6,750 nucleotides of DNA from Oscillospiraceae bacterium. Its GTDB lineage: Bacteria; Bacillota; Clostridia; Oscillospirales; Ruminococcaceae. The stretch covers positions 1-6,750 of the forward strand of contig JAFXOO010000422.1 in the NCBI GenBank assembly GCA_017528675.1. The letters run 5' to 3'. The notes beneath the pieces were generated by a model, which searched no databases, was not told where the DNA came from, and was given only the letters and a program-made list of their open reading frames with translations. Every line of letters begins with the position of its first letter. The first letter of the stretch is position 1. The translations under genes were made by a program, and so were the position numbers. Shown here one piece after another: positions 1-4,671 of this stretch.

Positions 1-2
1 AC

Positions 3-506
3 AAGTTTCTGAACTATCTCGATCTCTACCGCCGCTATATGCTTGGGAAAGACAACTATCCGGGCGAAACCGCCGCAGTGCCCGTTGACGAGGATCTGCC
101 GGAATCCGTCCGCAATGCCATCGCCGCCCAGCAGGCACAGTCTGCCGAACCTGAGAAACCCCCGGCGCTCCGGCCCGGTGAACAGAACCCCGCTGCCACA
201 GTGCAGCCCGCCAGGACTGCCCCTGCCATCCCGGCAGCAGAGCCCTCCGCTCCCGTGCAGATGCCTGTACGCCCGGCAATGCCTGAGCGCAGCACAGCGT
301 TCCCTGACCCTGCCCGGCCTATTGCCGCCTCATCTCAGCCATCACCCCAGCCCCCTGCCGCCCCGGCTTCCCAGCCGGCGGAAACGCCCGCCGCTCCGGA
401 GAAAAAACCGGAGGTCGATGTTGATGCCCTGTTCGACCAGGTGCTTGCAGAACACGGCAGATCCCGGCATCCTGCGCCGAGGAAAAAAGGGCTGTTCCGC
501 CGATAG
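3..506 (+). CDS. C-terminal part of an unrecognised protein (5' end outside window)
   Basis: The frame is open from the left edge, reading KFLNYLDLYRRYMLG before any stop, so the in-frame ATG at 39 is probably internal and the true start lies upstream. 167 residues are visible. After a short, probably helical start, most of the rest is a low-complexity stretch rich in Pro, Ala, Gln and Glu, which looks like a disordered linker. It ends in a more ordered segment (EVDVDALFDQVLAEHG) and a basic tail (RKKGLFRR). An acidic amphipathic helix followed by a basic end could be a docking peptide, but that is inference. The stop lies 12 bases before rarA, so the two are probably co-transcribed. I do not recognise the family, and the diagnostic part is missing. 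The +1 frame is also open here (43-645), but it overlaps rarA and looks like a composition shadow. Confidence 0.7.
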   Translation, partial: KFLNYLDLYRRYMLGKDNYPGETAAVPVDEDLPESVRNAIAAQQAQSAEPEKPPALRPGEQNPAATVQPARTAPAIPAAEPSAPVQMPVRPAMPERSTAFPDPARPIAASSQPSPQPPAAPASQPAETPAAPEKKPEVDVDALFDQVLAEHGRSRHPAPRKKGLFRR

Positions 507-513
507 AAAGGAG
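507..513 (+). promoter_or_regulatory. Ribosome binding site of rarA
   Basis: AAAGGAG begins immediately after the upstream stop codon and ends 5 bases before the ATG at 519. It fixes the rarA start and leaves no room for a separate promoter, which supports co-transcription with the preceding gene. Confidence 0.8.
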
Positions 514-518
514 TTCCT

Positions 519-1787
519 ATGGCATCACCTCTTGCAGACCGCATCCGGCCGCAGACGCTGGATGATGTGGTCGGCCAGCAGCATCTGCTTGCCCCCGGAA
601 AGCCCCTGCGCCGCATCATCGAAAGCGGCACCATCCCAAATATGATCTTCTACGGCCCCTCCGGCGTAGGCAAGACCACCGTCGCCAGCATCATTGCCGC
701 CCGCACCAATATGACCCTGCATATCCTCAACGGCACCCAGGCCGGCATTGCGGACATCAAGAGCGTCATAGCGGATGTGGGAACCTTTGCGTCAATGAAC
801 GGGATTCTGCTCTATCTTGACGAGATCCAGTACCTCAACAAGAAGCAGCAGCAAAGCCTGCTGTCCTATATCGAAAACGGCGATATCACGTTGATTGCCT
901 CCACAACCGAGAATCCGTTCTTTGCCGTCTACAACGCCGTCATCAGCCGCAGCACGGTCTTTGAATTCAAGCCAGTGGAAGCGCCGGAGCTGGAGCGTGC
1001 CGTGCAGCGTGCCTTCCGTGAGCTTGCGCAGCTACAGGGACAACCCCTGCACATCGAGGACGGTGTGACAGCGCATATCGCCCTTGGCAGCGGCGGTGAC
1101 GTCCGCAAGGCAATGAATGCCGCAGAGCTCTGTGCGCTGTCCGCCGACCCGGCAGAGGACGGCCTGCATGTAAGCCTTGCACTGGCGCAGGAGCTGACCC
1201 AGCGCAGCAACATGCGCTATGACCGTGACGGCGATGCGCACTATGACATTCTCTCGGCGCTCCAGAAATCCATCCGTGGCAGTGACGAGAATGCGGCGCT
1301 GCACTATGCCGCAAGGCTCCTCGAAGCCGGCGACCTGATCTCGCTGACCCGCCGGCTGTTGGTCATCGCCTCAGAAGATGTGGGACTCGCCTATCCGATG
1401 ACGCCGATGATCGTGAAAGCGTGCGTAGACAATGCGCTTGCCCTGGGACTCCCGGAGGCACGCATCCCGATTGCCGAGGCGATCATCCTGATGTGCACCG
1501 CACCGAAGTCCAACTCTGCGGAGGCGGCAATGGACGCCGCCATCGCAGATCTCCGGAAATACGGCCCGCTCGACTTCCCCCGCCATCTCCAGAACAAGCA
1601 TTACGACGGCGAAGGCGCAGCCGTCAGGGGTCAGCATTATCTCTATCCCCACGACTATCCGAACCACTACGTCCGCCAGCAGTACCTCCCGGATGAAATT
1701 GCCGATCATGTGTATTACCAGTTCGGTGAGAACAAGACCGAGCAGGCAGCCCTTGCCTATCGCAAAAAAATCCTCAGCGAATCATAG
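519..1787 (+). CDS. rarA: RarA/MgsA, replication-associated recombination AAA+ ATPase
   Basis: RarA is a cytoplasmic AAA+ ATPase related to clamp-loader subunits and eukaryotic WRNIP1/Mgs1. It acts at stalled replication forks and single-stranded gaps. The 422-residue product has about the usual family length. Visible motifs are Walker A GPSGVGKTT (46-54), Walker B LLYLDEIQ (97-104), sensor 1 in ASTTENP (127-133), an arginine-finger region AVISR (R144), and sensor 2 GGDVRKAMN (192-200, R196). The family-specific C-terminal part is present: YDRDGDAHYDILSALQKSI from 234, then RRLLVIASEDVGLAYP, which is part of the tetramerisation region. The ATG has a good Shine-Dalgarno 5 bases upstream. The gene ends in its own terminator and converges on the minus-strand RNA gene. 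No key residue is missing. The clamp-loader subunit DnaX and RuvB are excluded by the TTENP and ASEDVGLA signatures. Confidence 0.96.
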   Translation: MASPLADRIRPQTLDDVVGQQHLLAPGKPLRRIIESGTIPNMIFYGPSGVGKTTVASIIAARTNMTLHILNGTQAGIADIKSVIADVGTFASMNGILLYLDEIQYLNKKQQQSLLSYIENGDITLIASTTENPFFAVYNAVISRSTVFEFKPVEAPELERAVQRAFRELAQLQGQPLHIEDGVTAHIALGSGGDVRKAMNAAELCALSADPAEDGLHVSLALAQELTQRSNMRYDRDGDAHYDILSALQKSIRGSDENAALHYAARLLEAGDLISLTRRLLVIASEDVGLAYPMTPMIVKACVDNALALGLPEARIPIAEAIILMCTAPKSNSAEAAMDAAIADLRKYGPLDFPRHLQNKHYDGEGAAVRGQHYLYPHDYPNHYVRQQYLPDEIADHVYYQFGENKTEQAALAYRKKILSES

Positions 1788-1812
1788 TCATCCGCCACCG
1801 CAGAACAGCCTG

Positions 1813-1857
1813 CGCCATAGCATCCGATCCGGCATCGGGTGCTATGGCGTTTTCTTC
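1813..1857 (+). terminator. Intrinsic terminator of rarA
   Basis: A 16-bp stem (1813-1828 with 1834-1849, one G-U pair) has the 5-base loop CCGGC and is followed by TTTTCTTC. It begins 25 bases after the rarA stop. On the opposite strand the hairpin has no U-run, so it works only for rightward transcription. Confidence 0.9.
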
Positions 1858-1866
1858 ATCCCCATG

Positions 1867-1902
1867 AAAAAACAAAAGCTCCCGGAAGATTGGATCCGGG
1901 AG
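1867..1902 (-). terminator. Intrinsic terminator of the minus-strand RNA gene
   Basis: Read leftward, CTCCCGGA (1902-1895) pairs with TCCGGGAG (1886-1879) around an 8-base loop and is followed by CTTTTGTTTTTT, a strong U-tract. Rightward it is followed only by TAGTTTTG, so it mainly serves leftward transcription. No minus-strand protein gene ends nearby. The terminator therefore most likely belongs to a transcript starting at the promoter near 2460-2488. Confidence 0.85.
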
Positions 1903-1968
1903 TAGTTTTGCTATTCAATTGTCATGATCGGGAGTTATCGTTGTGCATTGGACACACACGCCTTTCTG

Positions 1969-2016
1969 CTAAGGATATTTTAAGATAACCTTCATAGCGC
2001 TGCTTTTCATACGCAT
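1969..2016 (-). other. Micro-ORF of 15 codons within the RNA gene (speculative)
   Basis: The frame reads MRMKSSAMKVILKYP followed by TAG. It has a basic, partly hydrophobic character, but there is no clear Shine-Dalgarno before either ATG (2016 or 2010). It could arise by chance in a non-coding RNA and is listed only because it lies on the predicted transcript. Confidence 0.12.
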
Positions 2017-2038
2017 CACACACTTTCAAGGAGATTTT

Positions 2039-2056
2039 CTAATCAGAATTTCTCAT
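2039..2056 (-). other. Five-codon ORF behind a hairpin-embedded Shine-Dalgarno (speculative)
   Basis: On the minus strand GGAGG (2070-2066) lies 9 bases before an ATG that opens MRNSD followed by TAG. GGAG (2070-2067) can pair with CTCC (2061-2058) around GTACA, so the ribosome site would be masked in a small hairpin. The spacing is good, but the peptide is tiny. GGAG/CTCC may simply be a structural stem of the RNA. Confidence 0.15.
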
Positions 2057-2459
2057 CGGAGTGTACCTCCATCTATTGAAATCTTATGCCTGCTATGTAA
2101 AGTTTCGCTGCCATGAGTCATGCCTTAGCAACTTTCCGGTACGCCGGCACTGAAACAATCGAGCACACCGGAACCAGACGAAGAATCACTAACCACAGAA
2201 TTGAGCTACGGCTTATAAGCCCCTGGGTACCGGACGGGGAGACAATCCCGTCAACACTGGTCAACCCTCATTCACTTAACTGCGGCCGGCGAAACCGCCT
2301 GCTGCTGTGATCCGTCCATCTTCTCCATTGGTTTCGCCCTCCCTTGCAGGCTCCCGCACTTTCCGCAGCCCTGAAGGCTGTAAGCAGGAACACCTGAATT
2401 TTTGCTTCCGCTTCCGGGAAGCCTCTCAATAAAGTCTGCAGAATCTTTATCTTGTATAT

Positions 2460-2488
2460 AGTATACCACATCCGTTGTGAAATGTCAA
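2460..2488 (-). promoter_or_regulatory. Sigma-A promoter of the minus-strand RNA gene
   Basis: On the minus strand there is TTGACA (2488-2483), a 17-base spacer and TATACT (2465-2460). The -35 is perfect, the -10 has one mismatch, and the spacing is ideal. The expected start is an A near 2453. No protein start codon with a Shine-Dalgarno follows, so the promoter appears to drive an untranslated RNA. Confidence 0.88.
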
Positions 2489-2527
2489 TAGTTTTCTCTC
2501 TACTTTTTGAAACTTTTTTAGTTTTGT
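2489..2527 (-). promoter_or_regulatory. A-tract (UP-element-like) region upstream of the RNA promoter
   Basis: Upstream of the -35 the minus strand carries four A-runs of 4 to 6 bases (complement of T-runs at 2492-2495, 2504-2508, 2514-2519 and 2522-2525), spaced roughly 7 to 12 bases apart. Such tracts commonly raise promoter strength by contacting the RNA polymerase alpha C-terminal domain or by bending DNA. Their presence in otherwise GC-rich DNA suggests high-level transcription, which is inference. Confidence 0.5.
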
Positions 2528-2574
2528 AGGATATACCAAACGCTTGTCCTGTGAACTGTGCAGATTTGCGGAAA

Positions 2575-2594
2575 TCCTGAATGCTCAGTCAGGA
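2575..2594 (-). terminator. Weak hairpin at the end of the propeller gene
   Basis: TCCTGA and TCAGGA form a 6-bp stem whose loop contains the stop codon of the gene ending at 2585. Leftward it is followed only by TTTCCGC, so it is a poor intrinsic terminator. Some read-through into the RNA gene is possible. Confidence 0.2.
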
Positions 2595-3742
2595 AATGCA
2601 ACAATTTTAGAGGCCAGTTCCGCATTGGCAAGGCGTTCTTCCGACCCATCGGGTCTGCGCAGCAGCACATGCGCACCGTTGGAATAGACAATGCCCTCCT
2701 CCGTGAGGCAATAGTCGAGCACCGCCCTGGCGAGCACCTCCTCCGAGCCGTCCGCCCGCCTGCAAAGCAGCACCCGGTTCCTGGGAAGAATGCCCAGATA
2801 CATCTCCCCGGAGCGGAAATTCTCCCTGAGATTCTTCTGCGCCTTGATGAGATTTCCTTCAAAGAACATCGTCTTTGCAGACCGCTGCTTTGATTTCTGG
2901 CTGTCCCGCTGCGGCCCGTCCGAGCGGAGCGACTGTCCGCCAAAGAGGATCGAGAACAGGTTCAGGAAGCCGCCGACCGCCATGATCATGCGCACCGGAA
3001 ACAGCAGTACATCGAGCAGAACCTGTCCGATGCTGACCTGTGCATCCCCCGCCTGCACATAGGGCTGCCGGATGACGAACAAATCCCCCGCCGCATTGAC
3101 CTTCGGGCAGAGATAATCGTACCGTTCCTCCTCCAGGAGTAGCTCCATGCTCCGGCTTTGCAGCGAATAAACCGCCGCCGCTGCCGGCCCGAAGACATAA
3201 TCGCTCCCCCGCCGTGCAATGCCGCTGGTCGAGAAATAGAGCTTCCGCCCGTCCGGCGCCCAGCTCGGCGCATTCTCCGCAGAATCGCCCTCCGTGATCT
3301 CTGTACACCGGCTCTGCGGCAGATGATAAAGCCCGATGTGCGAGCGCCCGTCCGGATAGCGGATGCACGCAGCCACATCGTCCCCATGCGCCGCAACCGC
3401 ACCGAGCCGCACATCATTTCCCGACACGATATGCCCGTCATAGACAGCGTCCTCTGTCAGCTCCCGCCGGTACATACCGCCGCTTGCATCGAGCTGAAGC
3501 GTGTAGAGAAATTCCGTCCCGTGTGCCGCAATCCCGCAGAACTGCGCCGAAATCTCCTCCATCTCCGGATCCTGCGCCGCCCCGGTGAACTTGGCACCGG
3601 TGCCGGTGGTTTTCCAGAGCTTGCTGTCGTGAATGGATTGCAGTGTGTCCCTGTATTGTTGCAGCCGCATGCAGGGCAGCTCACAGACCTTGCCGTTCCC
3701 GGCGAGCCAGAGCTTGTCGCCGGTCGTGTACAGAATTCGCAT
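2585..3742 (-). CDS. Beta-propeller-like (PD40/TolB-type repeat) protein with a hydrophobic insert, function unknown
   Basis: The 385-residue product has no signal peptide. It shows propeller-like strands: an N-terminal MRILYTTGDKLWLAGNGKV, a PD40-type repeat NAPSWAPDGRKLYFSTSG (157-174), and two similar C-terminal blades containing DGSEEVLARA (331-340) and DGSEERLANA (365-374). A hydrophobic stretch (about 238-268) looks like a membrane hairpin or re-entrant segment, followed by a polar, basic linker (271-290). The product may therefore be a membrane-tethered sensor or scaffold, which is inference. The frame extends upstream to 3826, but the ATG at 3742 is chosen because GGGAGG lies 7 bases before it and a consensus promoter would fall inside any longer version. 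It overlaps the end of the M50 ORF by 62 bases. I do not recognise a named family. Confidence 0.82.
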   Translation of the reverse strand: MRILYTTGDKLWLAGNGKVCELPCMRLQQYRDTLQSIHDSKLWKTTGTGAKFTGAAQDPEMEEISAQFCGIAAHGTEFLYTLQLDASGGMYRRELTEDAVYDGHIVSGNDVRLGAVAAHGDDVAACIRYPDGRSHIGLYHLPQSRCTEITEGDSAENAPSWAPDGRKLYFSTSGIARRGSDYVFGPAAAAVYSLQSRSMELLLEEERYDYLCPKVNAAGDLFVIRQPYVQAGDAQVSIGQVLLDVLLFPVRMIMAVGGFLNLFSILFGGQSLRSDGPQRDSQKSKQRSAKTMFFEGNLIKAQKNLRENFRSGEMYLGILPRNRVLLCRRADGSEEVLARAVLDYCLTEEGIVYSNGAHVLLRRPDGSEERLANAELASKIVAFPD

Positions 3743-4376
3743 AGTATCGCCTCCCGGAATGATAGGTAGCTTTATTATACCATTCCGGACGGGGTTTGTC
3801 AACCGGACACACCTCCGCTGCCGCAAGGTAGCCCGTCATCAGATACAGCGCAGGATTCCGGAGGCCGCTGTACCACAGTCCGCAAAATGCTGCTGCCGCA
3901 CAGCACAGCGCTGCCGCATGCAGCACCCGCTCCGGCACCGGAAGACACCTCAGAGCCGTGCCGCCGTCAAGCACCCGGAACGGGAGCAGATTGAACAGCC
4001 CCATGCACAGATGCAGCAGCGCTGTCTCCTGCCGGGCAGGATACAGCAGCACCGCCGCCAGCAGATTGACCGCCGGCCCGCTCAGGCTGATGCAGAGCTG
4101 CTGTAGCCGTGAGAGGCAGGCGGTGTGCGTCACCATCTGTAAACCGGCCGCCTGAAAGCGAATCTCCCGGATGCCCGCCCTCGTCAGCCACATGGCAAGC
4201 CCATGCCCTGCCTCATGCAGCATACAGACCGCAAGGCACTGCACCAGGAATGCCCCGTCCCCCCACAGGCAGATAATGCAGACTGCCGCCGGGAATCCAA
4301 AATCCACCACAATCCGGCATGTCCCGCATCTCAGCTCCAAAGTCCCTGCACCACCGCCGCAACTGCCGCTGCCCAC
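3681..4376 (-). CDS. M50 family site-2 protease, SpoIVFB-like membrane metalloprotease
   Basis: M50 proteases cut substrates within the membrane using zinc. Counting from the GTG at 4376 (231 residues), HEAGH (54-58) supplies two zinc ligands and the catalytic Glu. SGPAVN (99-104) is the conserved GP-x-x-N element, and NLLPFRVLDGG (129-139) holds the third ligand, D137. Hydrophobic segments lie near 28-53, 92-112, 118-135 and 152-187. The start is uncertain. The GTG at 4376 overlaps the preceding gene by 46 bases, the TTG at 4340 overlaps it by 10, and the GTG at 4310 would begin just before the first membrane segment; none has a strong Shine-Dalgarno. The last 40 or so residues are polar, cross the next gene's promoter and overlap its start, so they may be non-functional. 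The preceding single-pass protein makes a SpoIVFA/SpoIVFB-type pair plausible, but a sporulation role is inference. Confidence 0.85.
   Translation of the reverse strand: MGSGSCGGGAGTLELRCGTCRIVVDFGFPAAVCIICLWGDGAFLVQCLAVCMLHEAGHGLAMWLTRAGIREIRFQAAGLQMVTHTACLSRLQQLCISLSGPAVNLLAAVLLYPARQETALLHLCMGLFNLLPFRVLDGGTALRCLPVPERVLHAAALCCAAAAFCGLWYSGLRNPALYLMTGYLAAAEVCPVDKPRPEWYNKATYHSGRRYYANSVHDRRQALARRERQGL
3750..3755 (-). promoter_or_regulatory. Ribosome binding site fixing the start at 3742
   Basis: GGGAGG on the minus strand lies 7 bases before the ATG at 3742, downstream of the promoter. It decides against the longer frame that begins at 3826. Confidence 0.8.
3774..3802 (-). promoter_or_regulatory. 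Consensus sigma-A promoter for the propeller gene
   Basis: On the minus strand there is TTGACA (3802-3797), a 17-base spacer and TATAAT (3779-3774), a full match to consensus. The start should fall near 3767, giving a leader of about 25 bases that holds the Shine-Dalgarno. The promoter lies within the reading frame of the upstream M50 protease, around codons 192-201. The propeller gene can therefore be expressed independently of the upstream operon. Confidence 0.9.
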
Positions 4377-4612
4377 GGCTCCGATGGCGCACCGCTGCGG
4401 CTGCGGAACAGCCCTGTCACCTGATCGAATGCTGTCTCGTCATACACCCGCAGCAGCAGCATCGCCGTCAGCAGCAGCACGCACACGATGTACTGCGCAA
4501 AGATCACATCCGCCGCACTCTGCTTCGGCGGCTCCGTTACCTCTGCCGTTTTCAGCACCGGCGGCTCCCAGGTATCCCTGTCCTCCGGAATTTCCACAAT
4601 GACCTTCTCCAT
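4331..4612 (-). CDS. Small single-pass membrane protein, possible partner of the M50 protease
   Basis: The 93-residue protein starts MEKVIVEIPEDRDTW, has an acidic, proline-containing N-terminal tail (1-35), one membrane helix (about 37-55, FAQYIVCVLLLTAMLLLRV) and a short C-terminal part (ETAFDQVTGLFRS onward). The frame also allows an ATG at 4636, but AAAGGGGG ends 9 bases before the ATG at 4612, which favours the shorter form. It follows the glucosidase by 59 bases without a terminator, and its end overlaps the M50 ORF, suggesting translational coupling. SpoIVFA, the regulator of SpoIVFB, is also a membrane protein encoded just before its protease, but it carries a LytM-like domain that is absent here. 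The pairing is suggestive only. Confidence 0.75.
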   Translation of the reverse strand: MEKVIVEIPEDRDTWEPPVLKTAEVTEPPKQSAADVIFAQYIVCVLLLTAMLLLRVYDETAFDQVTGLFRSRSGAPSEPWAAAVAAVVQGLWS

Positions 4613-4621
4613 CTCTGCATG

Positions 4622-4629
4622 CCCCCTTT
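4622..4629 (-). promoter_or_regulatory. Ribosome binding site fixing the start at 4612
   Basis: AAAGGGGG on the minus strand precedes the ATG at 4612 by 9 bases. It lies inside the longer frame that begins at 4636, so it favours the shorter protein. Confidence 0.6.
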
Positions 4630-4671
4630 GCCGCATTCTATGCAGATGCCGCCGGAACTATGCACCCGGCT

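Larger units (their letters stand above)
1868..2453 (-). ncRNA. Candidate large structured non-coding RNA (about 586 nt), class unassigned
   Basis: The start is the expected +1 (an A, 7 bases after TATACT) and the end is the U-tract of the minus-strand terminator. No reading frame longer than about 70 codons occurs, and none has a credible start. Stems visible on the minus strand, in + coordinates, include 2330-2338/2288-2296 (GGCGAAACC with GGTTTCGCC, 9 bp) and 2267-2273/2198-2205 with one bulge. The latter encloses 2247-2252/2233-2238 (GACGGG with CCCGTC), flanked by GGT/ACC pairs, and the palindrome GGCTTATAAGCC (2210-2221). Others are 2163-2173/2134-2144 (11 bp with two G-U pairs) and 2127-2134/2100-2109. 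The 5' half (about 2100-2338) reminds me of the raiA motif, and the total length is like that of ROOL or OLE RNAs. I cannot confirm either from memory. Signatures of RNase P RNA, tmRNA and group II introns were not seen. Existence of the transcript is well supported; its class is not. Confidence 0.68.

Noticed and set aside
43..645. 200-codon + strand frame overlapping the first two genes
   Set aside because: It runs through the end of the left gene and into rarA in a different frame. Its Pro/Arg/Ser-rich composition is what GC-rich DNA gives out of frame, and it has no Shine-Dalgarno.
2113..2310. 65-codon + strand frame in the middle region
   Set aside because: No Shine-Dalgarno or promoter, no recognisable domain, and it lies opposite the strongest stems of the predicted RNA.
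1868..2453. RNase P RNA, tmRNA, T-box, cobalamin riboswitch or group II intron as identity of the RNA
   Set aside because: I looked for the RNase P GAGGAAAGTC core, the tmRNA alanine-acceptor ends, the T-box TGGNACCGCG element, the cobalamin box and the group II domain V hairpin, and saw none. No downstream gene sits in riboswitch position.
2268..2471. 65-67-codon minus-strand frames at the start of the RNA gene
   Set aside because: Their start codons lie at or within the -10 element, upstream of the expected transcription start, so they could not be translated from this promoter.
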